DNA of 44,150 bases from Bondarzewia mesenterica (GCA_004802705.1 SGPL01000270.1:1-44150); one strand, 5' to 3'. Counted from the stretch's first letter, positions 1 to 11,681 are shown. Notes: generated from the sequence alone by a model not told the origin. Translations and numbers: made by a program.

Positions 1-317
1 GGACCCGAGGCGGTGGTGTTGCGGTGGTCGTTGTTGTGGATGCGGGAGTGGCGGGTGAGCTCGTCGGAACGAGAGAAGCGTTTTTCGCAGGTGGGGAAGG
101 TGCAGACGAAGGGTTTCTCGCCTGTGTGGGTGCGGATGTGGCGTGTCTGATGGGGAAGGGGTGGCAACGAGGATGATGGGGATGAGTGCGATAGGGCGGG
201 GTTGGACAGGGAACGTACCTGGTGCTCGAGGCGGCTGAACGCCCTGCCGCAGAGTGGATAAGGGCACTTGTAGGGTCTTGGGATGGACTTTTCTTGCGGA
301 GAGGTGTTGGAGTCCAT
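1..317 (-). CDS. creA: CreA/Mig1-type C2H2 zinc-finger repressor, N-terminal part (runs off left edge)
   Basis: This is the 5' part of a carbon catabolite repressor of the CreA/Mig1 family, a nuclear DNA-binding protein that represses alternative-carbon genes when glucose is present. Exon 1 is 219-317 and exon 2 starts at 146; the phase-0 intron is 147-218 (72 nt, GTACGT...CAG). The start ATG (315-317) opens a short N-terminus of 17 residues before finger 1 (C18, C23, H36, H40). Finger 1 carries the family signature [12 protein letters not shown], cut by the intron after HQ. The linker TGEKP leads to finger 2 (C48, C53, H66, H70) with the signature [14 protein letters not shown]. Only about 80 residues are inside the window, so the C-terminal repression region cannot be judged. 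Finger 1 has C-x4-C spacing. The fingers are typical of CreA/Mig1; a paralogue in the same family is the main alternative. Confidence 0.88.
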   Translation of the reverse strand, partial: MDSNTSPQEKSIPRPYKCPYPLCGRAFSRLEHQVRSLSNPALSHSSPSSSLPPLPHQTRHIRTHTGEKPFVCTFPTCEKRFSRSDELTRHSRIHNNDHRNTTASG

Positions 318-338
318 GGCGAGGGTGTGAGGGGAGGA

Positions 339-351
339 GTGGGGGGTGGGG
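339..351. promoter_or_regulatory. Paired GTGGGG motifs just upstream of the creA-like start (candidate CreA sites)
   Basis: Two copies of GTGGGG, matching the CreA/Mig1 consensus SYGGRG, lie at 339-344 and 346-351, 22-34 nt upstream of the start codon at 317. A second close pair lies at 585-590 and 594-599. CreA-type repressors are known to act best at closely spaced paired sites, and autoregulation is known in ascomycetes. Autoregulation here is inference: the motif is short and the region is G-rich on this strand. Confidence 0.35.
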
Positions 352-2700
352 AGAGTAGATAAAGGACTGGGCGAGAAAGAGAAGAGAAGGGGTGAGAGGC
401 GAAACGGAGGAAATGGAGAGGAAGAAGAAGACGTACGAGAGACGGAGGGCGGGCGTCTAGAACGGGTCGTCTAGGTCGTGTCTAGGAGAGAGGCTGAGCG
501 GGGAAAAAGAAAAAAAACAAGAGGACGTGGAATCTTCGGGGAAGAGAATATAACGGGGCAGGAAGCGTGATGGAAACCGTGCTTGTGGGGAGTGTGGGGA
601 TCAACGTAAACCTGGGCTGGAACGTGGCAGCGCGATGGCTGTGGCAACGGACTGCGACGTGGCCGTGTCTAGGAGCGACTGGGCTGACACCGTCGACGTG
701 GTGGAAGAGAAAGACAAAGCCAGCGTGTCCGTGTGTGTTCGCGCGCTCGATCCCGCCTTCCGTTCCCCGAACACCCTCCCATGTGATATTCCCCGACCCC
801 GCCTCCACGCCCCCGCACTCCCCTTGTTATCGCCCGGATCCGGCCGCCGGCTCGGTGCATATTACATCCGAAAAGGCAAATAATATTCTATTTTCTCCCG
901 AGACCAGCTTCGGCCCGCTCGGCATCACCGTCCCAGCGCTCGGCACGGCTCGCTCTATCACTCGTATTTTCCCCGCAAACCCCCCGCATCCCTGTTCTGC
1001 AACGCTCTCCTAATCTTGGCCTTCTTAGCTCCTGTCGCCTCGCGAGCGCAACCCACGCACCCACCCTTCCTTTCCTTATCAGCCTCGTCCCATCCAATGA
1101 CCAAACCTTACCTTTGCCATTCCCTACCCTCTCGTCATGATCTGCACGCACTCAGCCCTAGACCATCCCAACCCTACCGCATCCTCGGCGAGACCCCTAC
1201 TCGACCCGGGCTCGCCCCGGGACATTTACAATACCGTCACCATGCATGCGGGGAATACCACCCCAAGAGGCTGCGTGGTGTGACCTTGTTGACCCCGCAT
1301 TCAACCCATTTCGCATGCTGCGTGGTCTCCGCCAGGCGCGCTCCGCTCTCGATCCGAAGCTCTCTGTACGTACTCTGTCCAAATAAATGCGTTTCCGNAT
1401 CCTCGTCCGTGGCGGGTACGGCAGCTGCCAGGGAGATGGAGGGTGTGATCCTGTTTGCATCACGCGTCCAAACGTACACACCCCTGAACGTTCAAGCGCT
1501 GAACGCGGTCCCTCTCTTTGGTTCCTTCCAGCGCTCCGTGGGTTCTCGTCACACGCCGACGAGCGCGCGTCGCCCATAGGCCGGTCCTACCTTGTTTCTT
1601 CTCCAGCATCATCACATCCAGAGGCAGCGTTTGATTTTGCCACGGCCCGTCACATGCAACGCGTGCGACCGGCCAACGCCGTATTTTTGACGCAAGCGAC
1701 GTTTGGCTTTGTGCAATAGGACGTTACGACGTGGCGTCCATAGACATGTGAGCTCAATCGTTTTTTCTTAGCACTTGCGCATCTAAATATAACTGTCTTG
1801 GACGCCCAAGTACAGTATGCATTTGGACTCGTGACAGACCGGGGTTCGCACGTCGGGGACTCCGAGGTTGGTTTCTTCAAACGGTCATCGGTCTACGTAT
1901 GGCGTAATGTATTCGAACACACATCGCGTAGGAGCCCTCGTCTTGCAATCTTCACTCCGTCGACCTCACATTGACCCATCGTCGAGCCATCCATCAGTTC
2001 GAACGTCTCGGAGAAATGCGTTCAGAAAGCCGACACCAAGTGCGACGTCTATACTCACGAAGCCCGGAAAGAAGACGACGTCCTGATGCATCTGTCCATC
2101 GCAAGTAATCAAGCTTCTTTCTCGACGAAAAAAGCACGCAACCTCTTCCTCGATGAATGCGCGACGGAGAATGCTGCCATACTGGGTCTCGGCCCCGGTG
2201 GTGACACACGCCAAAGGGGAGCGGCGCGTGGTGTCGATTCAATGTAAGTATGTATGCGGTCGCTCCTCCTGGCATACCATGGCACGATACCCACACCCAG
2301 TCTGCCATTTCCCGCGTCCCCTGCTCGCGATGGGAGATGGGTAGGTCGGTATGCAGTCGAATTGACTGTAAGTATACGCGTGCCAAGGCGAGTGTCGGTC
2401 GGTCCTTCTTAAATAAAACGGGCCCGGGTGCGCTGGACCCAGGACAATCAGGACTTGGCCGCCGGAGCCTGAAGGTGGCTTTTGAAGCTGGACAGTATGT
2501 GTATGCTCAGGCTGCGTCACGCGCGTGCTATGTTCTGCACATACGCTGACACACGAGATCCCAGCGGACTGTTTGTTGATGATGGATGGATGGATTGGCC
2601 GGCATGTATGTACAGCTGCTCGCGATTGGCCATTGGCCGTGGGTAGGCTAAGTATGATACGTGGTAAGTACCTCCGGGAGTCGAGTTGATCTTTCGTTGA

Positions 2701-2718
2701 GTATGTATGTATGTATGT
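2701..2718. repeat. GTAT tetranucleotide microsatellite
   Basis: Four and a half uninterrupted copies of GTAT in the long non-coding stretch. No functional role is evident. Confidence 0.8.
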
Positions 2719-2837
2719 CTGGCGGGGAAGAGGTGGGGTGGGCAAGGGGGGACATTCGCGTCGTTCGACATGGCCATACATGTACCTACATGTATGCACA
2801 GGCGGGGCTTGGGGCTGAAGGTCGAACTACGTAGGTA

Positions 2838-2858
2838 GACGTTCGACGTTCGACGTTC
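2838..2858. repeat. Three tandem copies of a 7-bp unit GACGTTC
   Basis: The heptamer GACGTTC occurs three times head to tail, followed by GAGCTC. Each copy contains the ACGT core found in many bZIP-type sites, but no adjacent gene ties it to a regulator. It may be chance or slippage. Confidence 0.7.
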
Positions 2859-3275
2859 GAGCTCAGATCACCCGTGAGATTTTGAAAGCGTGCCGGAACA
2901 CAGCTCGCTGCTCAGGACGAGATGCACCTGTTCTCTCGATGAAGAATATCCGCGGGGAAGGTTCGCGGAATGACGACTGCCATAGCCTTGCCGTGGAAGT
3001 AGACTGCCAAATGTCAACTCTTACAGTCTCGTACCGCCCACTTTTTTTTTTGGTGCGGTTTCATTCTCGATCTCGACGCTGCATGCACCCAGCTAGTCCC
3101 CTTCGAAACTCAGCCCAGTTTATTGATTTGAAAGAAAGACCCAAAGTCCAAACCGACCCATCCGCCCGCACCGATTATTTCTCACCGGTCGAGCGGCTGG
3201 ACAGGTTCCTAAAATACACACGCATAAGTACTATTATACATACACATCCTACATATTCCTTCTGATATTGTACAC

Positions 3276-5491
3276 TCAATAATCAAACCCTTCCTTCTTC
3301 ACCTCCGTCAGATCCACACCCGATCTCTTCAAGCCCTCCAACACCGCCTCCTCGAACTCCGCAGGCCCACACACATAGATCTTCCGTGCCTTCCGCTCCC
3401 CCAGTGCCTCCCAATCATAATAGTCCGTCGGTATCCTTCCCGCATGGACCGCGATCCGCACGTTCGGGAAGGACGACGCGAGGGTCCCGATCGCGCTGCC
3501 CCGCGTCGCGAACACGTCCATCCTGACGCTTAAGTCTCCCGGCGGACCGTCGTCGCCCAACGCGTGCAAGACGAGAGGGACGAGCACGTCCGGTTCACGC
3601 GTCGACAACGCCAACACGACATCCGCACCGCCCCCGCCCCTGCCTCCGCCTCCCATCCGACCCGCGAGCGCGGACAACATGCTCAAAAACGGCGTGACAC
3701 CGATCCCACCCGCGAACCACAAAAACTTAACCGTCTCCCGTCTCCCCGCCAATCCCAATTCAGGCAAGACGAAATCACCCGCGACGCCCACGACCTTCGC
3801 CCTCAGCCGCAGTGCCCTAGCGTCCTCCAACATCTCCGGACGCGCCGCGCGGAGCCTGTCCGCGATCATGAACAGCGCGCCGGTCGCGAGACCGCCCGGT
3901 TTGGCGCGCACGGTCAGGCAGAACGCGGTCGTGGGTCCGTGCACGGCGGCGGCGGAAGAGACGGTCCAGGTGCGGATGCGGTCGTCGTTGACGGACGCGG
4001 GCGCGTGGGGGGCCATNTGTTGGTACACCGGCGCACCGAGGAGGTCGCTCAGATCCAATATCGCTGCCTGGCCCGCGACGATGTCCACGCCCGGACCCGG
4101 ACCGCTGACGTCCCACTCGAACGTCGCGACGGTCTCACTGTGCCGCTCGATCTTGCGCAGGAGCGCGCTGATGTTCTCCGAGTCCAGGATTCGCATGTGT
4201 GCGCCCTGTTCTTCTTTGAGGAGTTTGATGGGCGGGCTGTATGGGCTGCGGGAGACGGTGCTGCCGGGGCGTTGGCGGAAGGGAAGGGCGGAGCGGACGA
4301 AGGTGTAGCCGGTGACGGTGATGGTCGTGCAGACGTTTTGGCGCGGCATGAGCGCTTGGGCGGAGGGCCCGACGAGGGTGATTGCGACGCCGGTTAGGTA
4401 GAGCATCGTGCCCGTGGCGAAACAAGGGATGGTGAGCCCAGCGAGAGGTGTCGCTTCGATGTTCCCGAGGAGTCATGAAGCGGTTTCCTTGAGAAAAATA
4501 TTACTTTTTTGTCGAGAAGAAGAGTTAAGGAAGGCTCACCAGAGTAGTCGGGCAAGACGATGGTTCGTCCGTCGGACGGTCTTACGCGGACAAAACCTGC
4601 GCGCCCGCCGCGTTGGTTCATGCCGACATGCGAGGGGAACCTACGTTCGTCTTCTTTCCGAGCTTCATAGGACGTCGCTAGAAATATTGTGTCAGCTTCC
4701 TGAATGAAAGAAATCACCTTCTCTGGAAGACGTTCGGATTCGTCAAGTGTGGGTCTTTGATAGACGATTTCCGGATGGATATCAAGGTGAGGAATGAGAT
4801 CTCGGACGTTGATATACTTCGGACAGTTACTTGCAAACCGATCTCAGTGCGTATCCCTATGGTATGACCATGAACAAAGATGACATACCCAATGGCCTGG
4901 TTGACCTCAAGCTCTATCGAATAGTCCATCTCTCCCGTCTTTTGCACCTCCGTCACCAGCCCAGCAAATTTATTTCTTCTCCTCGTCCTGAAATCGATCC
5001 CAAGCCCAGCCACGAGAAATTTCTCTTTCAAACGATCCTCATTTTCCTTCCCCCTCTCGCATCCACGCTTCCAAATTCGCTGACCAAGGATCACCCGCCG
5101 AGATGCGCGCGTCAAGCTGCAACACCGTCTCGATCGGGCTGCGCAGAAAACCTGGCTTGCCATCATGCGCAGCAAGAATGCTGCCCCAAGGCCGGCCCTG
5201 CGCGTCGAGGGAGGTGACGGCGACGAAGGGGATGCGCGTGGTGTAGAATACGCGGTGCTCTTCAGGCATATCACCAGATATCCACATCCACGCCATCGAA
5301 GTTGTTGGGTCATCGTACAGCAGTTTCTGATGGACGGCGCGCTCGCCTGGATGCCAGCCTTTCAACGCGGTTGCCATTTCGTCCGTGCTTTGCAGGGTGA
5401 GTGGGACTTGGAAATCTCTAGCGACGACGGTGGTGATCAGGAAAGCAAGACTCAAGAAAATGCATGGAGAAAAGGGGGCCCTCATATGCAT
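3276..5491 (-). CDS. Flavoprotein: split-barrel (PNPOx-like) domain fused to ferredoxin-reductase-like FAD/NAD module
   Basis: Exons are 4889-5491, 4540-4829 and 3276-4487, with introns 4830-4888 and 4488-4539. The N-terminal half is an FMN split-barrel domain of the pyridoxamine-phosphate-oxidase-like group, with GWHPGERAVH near the start, GNCPKYINVRDL across intron 1 and the beginning of a SGNRF...LGN motif across intron 2. The C-terminal half is a ferredoxin-NADP reductase-like module, with RTWTVSS for flavin, GGIGVTPFLSML for the nucleotide fold and a YVCGPAEFEE end motif. It is probably a flavin- and NAD(P)H-dependent oxidoreductase; the substrate is unknown. The first Met (5491) opens a hydrophobic stretch resembling a signal peptide; the Met at 5377, just before the conserved GWHPGE, is an alternative start. 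The frame breaks twice, near 5050-5054 (a run of five Cs on +) and near 4470, while conservation continues in another frame. One base (4017) is N. Sequencing error or early decay are both possible. Confidence 0.8.
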
Positions 5492-5799
5492 CCGACAGGA
5501 GTGTTGGGCACATGCCCATGAAATAATGAATCATATTCAGACGCGATGATGGGGGGTTTTGAAGTCGAGTGCTGTCGCTGAGAAATGCGGTGAGTGCCGA
5601 CTCGGACTCGGACTCGGCCATCGCGAGATGCTTTGGTCAGCATCACATGGAGAAACACGTCGAACACGTGATTGATTCAAGGGCGCGAAGAATGACACAG
5701 ACACGCGTCCGAAGGTACGATGTAAACGAACGACAATACCAAAGACCAACTAGAAAACTAAAGATTATCAGGGGTACGTAACGCGTGGCGTTGGGGAGG
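5492..5799. other. Intergenic spacer
   Basis: About 300 bp between two minus-strand genes. It must hold the promoter of the flavoprotein gene and the 3' end of the duplicated-domain gene. No recognisable site was found. Confidence 0.5.
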
Positions 5800-6529
5800 T
5801 CACCCTTTCGAGGGCGTTTTAATGGTCTGTTTGCTCAAAGCGGACAAATGATTTGAGCAAACCAGACGCGCTTGAATGCAAGAAGGATCCGCACCAATGA
5901 CGAGACGGAGGGCCTTGTCCTCAGATACTCCCTCACCCCACGACAACAGGTCTTCTACTTTGGCGTTCTCGTCGACCTGCTTCCCACACACACCCTGCCA
6001 GTACACGAGCGAGCGGTAGTTGGCGGGCAGATAACCTTGCGCGAAGATGTGGTTCGTGATGTGCGCAAGACGCTCGCACTTGAGATGCGGAGTGTCGAGC
6101 TTGACGCGCTGTGTTGCGACGTGTGAACGCGTGGTGTGCAGGTACACGTAGCTGAACCAGATAGCCGAAGGGATGTCGGCTATCCCAAGGAATACATCAG
6201 TCACGCTGAGCAATGCTGTTAGAATGGGGTAACTTGCCGATGATGAGGCGCAAGGCCGTCTCAGGAGTGCGACCAAAACCGAGCTTCAAGAGTTCTTGCA
6301 CGTTATGGCAGGCCTTGACCCTGGCGCCATCGTGCTGCTCCCACCAAGTCATCGAGCGATGCTTAGTATCGACGAATCCCTGCTGAAAGACGTGCTCAAG
6401 GACATCTTCGAGATCGATGAGCGGGTGAGAGTGGTTGTGGAGTTCCAGGTCGACAAGCTGTGCGGTCGCGGGCTTGTTTGAGCGGGAGTTTTGGTGATAG
6501 ACCAGCCAGAGCTCGGTGTTGTTGGCCAT
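5800..6529 (-). CDS. Unrecognised protein with two tandem copies of a domain of about 80 residues
   Basis: I do not recognise the family. The proposed exons are 6234-6529 (start ATG at 6527-6529) and 5800-6151, with an 82-nt intron (GTTACC...TTCAG). This splice keeps the frame and gives 215 residues. Each exon encodes one copy of the same domain. Shared landmarks, in order, are VY near the start, H-x-F-x-QG, RS followed by a Trp, V-x-x-LL-x-x-G, and a terminal ALRLIIG or ALRLVIG. The copies differ at most other positions, so the duplication is old. No signal peptide or membrane segment is visible. The acceptor was chosen by frame: nearer AG sites give a frame error or an intron that is too short. 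Two separate genes are possible but less likely, because copy 2 has no good start codon of its own. Confidence 0.6.
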
Positions 6530-7553
6530 GGAGAAGGACGTGAGAGTCGGGGAGGTGCAGGTGAGAGTGGAAGCTATGGTGAAAGCTGTCGGAGGACGAT
6601 GGGAGGAGGTTGTGAAGTACATATGGGACGATGCTGGCAGCTCTTTTTATTCTCGCCCTCAATCAATAGCTTACGAGAATTCTTGACGGTCAGTAAGGGG
6701 AGATGCGGCTTGGCTAGTCGCGATTTGCTGGAACCGGTGCTAAACAAGCATATGTCACTAAGTTACTTGTTTAGTGCGCCGCGGAAGAAGATTTCATTTG
6801 GGGCTGTTCCGTCAAACTTCCATGTCTGCGAAATGGCAGAACGGGGTCGGTGTCTTTTGACGATACTTATACCCAAGTGACTAGAAATTTTGCGGTCAAG
6901 GTCAAGTAAAGCGCAGGTTTTCAATCGTGTTGTTGTTAACTTCTCCAAGATATGGACAAAAAAAGAAGATCCTACAAAGTTTGATGGGGTGAGTGCAAGT
7001 TTGTACATTTCTGGTGCAACGGGGCTGTGGATACCGACCGTCATACTTCGGGATGATGAGGACATCTTTGGAAATATGGACATAGCACGACAGGCGTGCG
7101 ACTCAGGGGAGCTTCAGTTGAGATCGCTTCTGTGAGATTCAATAGAGGCCAGGGTAGCCTCTCTTTTGATGGGTCCGAACTGCGCGCTGGGATGGCGATG
7201 ACAGTGGTAACGCGTTCAAGGAAGCAAGCGGATGTGGCCTTTGTACTATCGGGTGCACACAAGAGAGACGATGGGAATTCAGGCGGCCTGCTACCTAGTT
7301 GTCGATGCACTAAGCTGAGTTAGCAATTCACAAGTCCTTCCTGCAGGAAGTAGAACCAAGCTGCTGGCTTTCGGAAGCTCAAACTGACAGAATCGCGGAG
7401 GCCACCGGCGCCGCCTGGGCGCCTGGCTCGTGTTTGAGCCGAAAGTGGATGGGACTGTCTTGTCTCTCGAGTTGGACACTTTCATAACTTCAGCAACCAA
7501 AGTCTGTTCTATCACAGGAATTAATCCGACTTGTTCTCATCATCATCAACGAC
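6530..7553. other. Intergenic region between divergent genes
   Basis: About 1 kb separates the minus-strand duplicated-domain gene from the plus-strand Avl9 gene, so it contains both promoters. Overlapping open frames of about 100 residues near 6763-7135 lie on opposite strands and look like chance. No domain, RNA gene or repeat was recognised. Confidence 0.55.
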
Positions 7554-10500
7554 ATGGCAGCGCTGGAAGCTGATCCAAACAGCACAAATTCCCACTTTAT
7601 CATTGATTCCAACGCTCTCCGCTACAATGACAACGACGACCATGATCTCGACGACGATGCCGACACCGCATCCGCACGTTCCATATCCCTCTCCTCGCCC
7701 GCCGCCTCACCACGTCATTCCACCTTCCCATCTGCGCAAACAACGTCGTTTTCAAAACGAGAATCTCGACCATATACCGTATCCACCGACCACAGCTCGG
7801 ATCCAGATGATGCAAGTGATTATACGCGACCCAGTTCAGTCACGTCCGCTGCTCCATCCACATATACCTATGACGACGTGAAGCCATCCGCTCACACGAC
7901 CTACCCCCCGCCCCCACCAAGCGCGGGCCGGGCCTCGGTTGCTTCGTTCGCGACCAGCGCGTCGTCATACTCAAAAAAGGCGCGTCCCGAGTCCATGCTC
8001 CTGCAGCCGCCCAGTGGGCCCCTCGTTCTCGGGATCGCGCTCGTCGATTTCAATCACCAGGTGCGTTGTATACGGTGCGGTAGACATAATCTCAAGGTTA
8101 CTTGGGTTTGACGCCGTTTCGCGCCTCTAGGTCGGCCCCCGTATAGAGTTCTCGAAGGGGGCTGTATTCGAAGATGAAGAGATCGCGAAGATTCTGCCGT
8201 TCCTAGCGCTCCCGGACGGGGCTCATTTGGTACGTTTCATTCTGTGCTTCGCCGAGCGTGTCTTATTCGCTGTCAGACTATCGAAGACTATTCATATTTC
8301 CACCTCGTCCCGTCTTCTCCCAACCCCAGCACTATATTCGGTATTTCGTGAGTCTCTAAATGTCTTTCTCATGAATATTGTGTGGATACTTTGAGGTCTC
8401 ACGACGTTGGTGGTGGGGATTTTCTGGCTTCGTTGTCATTCAGAGTGGCCTGAATCATTGTTGCGGAAGATCGCGATTCAATGGTAGCTTGCGGTCAGCC
8501 ATCCGTAGTCCCATGGACGGACCGATGCACCAACGGTGTCATAGATTCCCTGCTGAATATCATATATCTGTTACATTTTTATTTTTATTTAATTTTTTTA
8601 CTTGCAGAGATTTTTATTGAGAATGTCTTTTCTGTTCCGATACTGATGCTACTTCAGGTGTAATCGACAAATAGCCACATCCACCCTGCTCGTCAAAGAG
8701 CCTGACATGACGCGTTCAACAGTGCAGAAGGCCGTCGTTGTGCTAGCTTCAAAACCTGTCTTTGGCCCAATCAGGTACGCTTGAATAGTAGTTTTGTTAA
8801 TGCTATTCCTACATGACTTCCCAAAGAGACCGATTAGGTGTTGTCACCATGGCGCTCTTCGAACAGAGGTGAGACCGACTATGTTACCCTACCGTAAGGT
8901 AGTCTTGCACCTTTCTTCTCACTTTCACCCGTGCGCATCAGGGACTTCACGGAAACGGATATTCTTGTTGACTTCTACGAATCGCTGGAGCGATCTTTAC
9001 GGAGTCAGCTGACGGAAAGTGGGTTGTATATGGGTCAGTTCTAATGAGTCACCCGTTGACATTTTCTGAAATTCAACATTCTCGTATCTTCAGGAACAAG
9101 CCTGTACGTGCACATCTATCTTTTATATTACTCTTATTGACTTGAATTCAGTCGCGAGCTTGTTCACGAATTCCGGCAGAAAACGCTCATCTTGGTCAAG
9201 GCTCTGATTTTGCAGAAAAAGGTCTGTACTTTTCCTCGGTCTCTCAAATTCGTCCGGGATAAACTCCCGTCAAGATTATGTTCTATGGCCATCCCGTCGA
9301 GCGCCTATGCACATTCCAGTACTCCTTAATATCACTCGTCCCTGGTACGCCCCAGTTAAGTGCCTCAGAGCAACCCCTTTGCTTATCGGAATCGTGTATA
9401 GGATTATTGCAAACTCTGGATGACTGCGGATCTCCACCGCTCGCATCGCGAGCGCCATCACTTTCCCGTCCAACTTCACTCCGAACGTCAGACCGCAAGA
9501 GCCTGTTGGCCTACCTTGGTCTCCCACTTGATCTCTTTGGCCAGGTATTTACACGCATCCGTGCTAATCTGCCCGTATATATGTTTCCCCCTCATACGAA
9601 TCGCGCGCATGCAGGACGCGTTTTTCCAGCCGTATCTTCCGCTGCAACAAATTGAGCTCGTCAAGTCGCAAACAAAGTCGTTCTTATGCGGGAGCACCAA
9701 TTCGATTGTGACGCAGCAGAAAGACGTCGAGCTACTCGTGAACATCGAGACGGGCGTGCTCGAGTTCCGTGATCCGAGGCTTGAACGCGCCGTCGGGCTG
9801 ACGGCTGCGGATCGCAAGTGGATGGATGAGATCGTGAGGGATGTGAATGAGTCGTGGGACGATGACGGGAAAGGGCGTGGGATGCAGTATGTCTCTTTTT
9901 CTTTTCCTTCATTTTGTCGATGGTTGACGGGTATAGGAGGTTTAAGGGCAGTGACGATTATCTTCGGATAAAGGTGAGCGATTTGATCCTCGTGATTATG
10001 ATTGCTGCTGATGACGGGGCCTCAAACCAGTTTGAGGAATACATATCGGCTGCATTGGCCTCTGTGAAGTATGGCGACTTTTTGGCGAAGGGAGAAGGGA
10101 GCGGGGTGCTCATTACTCCCGGATCAGGTTCGTTCTAACTCCAGCCGTCGTGCTCGCTTGACACCCATTTCTTATGAAACACTTTTGGACTCGTCAGGGG
10201 GTGACCCGAGTGTGATGGAAGATTTCAACCAGGTGTGGATCGCCGAGTTTAAACGTACCAATGCGTTTCAAGTCTGGCAACGCGTCACCGATCCAATGTT
10301 ATTCGACATCATCGAGCCTCGGTAGGTCGATTTCCTCCCCTCACCAACTTCATATCTAACACTGGGCATCTACAGACATCCGTGCAATGAAAAACCGAGC
10401 GCGATCGCGGATATTTCCTTGCGCCTGGCCGAGGGTATCCAGGACCTCAAGTTGGACCAGCAGCTCGCGCCGACGCGCGAAGCCATCTCACGTACATTCA

Positions 10501-11396
10501 CCGCCGGTTCTACGGGGTTCTTCAAGGCAGTCGAGGGCGTGCGAGGGAGGTGGATCCAGCGCTCGGCTTCTTCCACGTCGGCATCGGCATCAACGTCTTC
10601 AATCGAAGGTGGGCCCATGGACGTCTCCCCGCCGCTCCCTCCGCCGACATCGCCGAAGAAGGATGACTCACCCGCGCGCCCACCGAGCATAAGCGTCGCG
10701 GCCGTGGAGGCGAAAGAGAGGATCGGCTCGTGGGGCGCGGGCATCGGCTCGTTCTTCGCGTCCAGGGCTGCGAGGCTCTCAAAACCTGTGGAGAGTCCGC
10801 CTGCGCCGGCTTTGCCGCCGAAGGACGGGACGAGGGAGGTGGGTCCCACTGTGCATGTGGATGCTCCTGCCCCAATGAGCGTCGGTGCTGTTATTGCTGC
10901 TCCCAGCGCCCCTGTCGCACCCACCGCGCCTGCTGCGGTGCCTGAGGTCGCCGCAGTAATGGCGGCTGCTGCGGGGAGTGCTTTGCTTGAGAGCTTCAAG
11001 CAAGAAGAGGATCAGGATCAGGAAGAAGAGAAGGAGAAGGAGGAAACACCCATAGTGTTGGAAGAAACGGAGGGCCAACGGAAATCCCTCGAAGTCACAA
11101 AGGATGAGGATGGACCTAAGGCAGCGGAAGAAGAAGATAGTGGATCAGAGGCGGAAGACAATCCGTATGGCGCTGTTGTTGAGGACAAGGCGCTTGCGCA
11201 CGCCGTCGAGGATGTACATGGTGATTCCTCTGAGGACGCACTTAAGGACTCCGCTGAGGAAGTGGACAATGACCGGCATGTACACGCGCAAGCTAGAGGG
11301 AGCGATGCCAGCGGCTACAGCACCCCGCGAAGCGTCGCGTTGAGTCTGGAGTCAAGAGGCGATCAGGAGTACGAGCCGTTCGGGGTGGCGTTGTGA
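7554..11396 (+). CDS. AVL9: Avl9-type DENN-related protein of the late secretory pathway
   Basis: I place 15 exons: 7554-8060, 8131-8229, 8277-8347, 8658-8774, 8827-8868, 8942-9033, 9094-9103, 9152-9221, 9275-9344, 9402-9544, 9615-9886, 9940-9973, 10031-10127, 10198-10321 and 10376-11396. They sum to 922 codons plus stop. The first 150 residues are Ser/Asp-rich and look disordered. The Avl9 core begins with VLGIALVDFNHQVGPRIEFS and continues through ILPFLALPDGAH, EDYSYFHLVP, the conserved TSLRELVHEFR region, KIMFYGHPVE and YSLISLVPG. The tail is Pro/Ala-rich, then strongly acidic (DQEEEKEKEE). Avl9 acts in exocytic transport from the Golgi in yeast and has a DENN-like fold. Oddities are a 10-nt exon (9094-9103) and one 310-nt, AT-rich intron (8348-8657), while the others are mostly 45-75 nt. 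The frame is intact throughout. Confidence 0.9.
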
Positions 11397-11681
11397 TGCC
11401 CATACCTTTCTTCTTTCCTCTCGGTTTGCTCTATTTATTGGCGGTCCGCCGTCGTTCATGTATACTTGTTACTATTAATGAAAGGTGTCCGGGTGGCATC
11501 TCTGTATCATATCACATGTTCTGTGGGTTGTGTGGGAACGTTTAGATCAGACTATGTTGACTATCTTTCAATGAGGGCACCTGTCTTTCCAGTGTTCCAA
11601 CGAACAAGTTGCAGGTCCCGGAGGTAGATTCCTTCGGGTTCAAAAAGGCAGTTATGTCCCACGTTTTGCATATTCTAGTCG
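11397..11681. other. Short spacer between tandem plus-strand genes
   Basis: The 3' flank of Avl9 and the promoter of the NAD(P)HX epimerase gene. No recognisable site. Confidence 0.5.

Larger units (their letters stand above)
318..3275. other. Long intergenic region between the creA-like gene and the flavoprotein gene
   Basis: I see no convincing gene in these 3 kb. The open frames here overlap on both strands and show no recognisable domain. The left part is probably the promoter and 5' UTR of the creA-like gene. It contains one ambiguous base (1398), a GTAT microsatellite near 2701 and a short direct repeat near 2838. The right edge lies just beyond the 3' end of the flavoprotein gene. Confidence 0.6.

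Noticed and set aside
567..1719. Long overlapping open frames on both strands in the region left of 1.7 kb
   Set aside because: They overlap in several frames, have biased Pro/Ser/Arg composition from CT-rich DNA, and show no domain or splice logic. Treated as chance frames in a promoter.
3564..4397. 277-residue plus-strand open frame opposite the flavoprotein gene
   Set aside because: It is the antisense shadow of conserved coding sequence and has Arg/Ala-rich composition without motifs.
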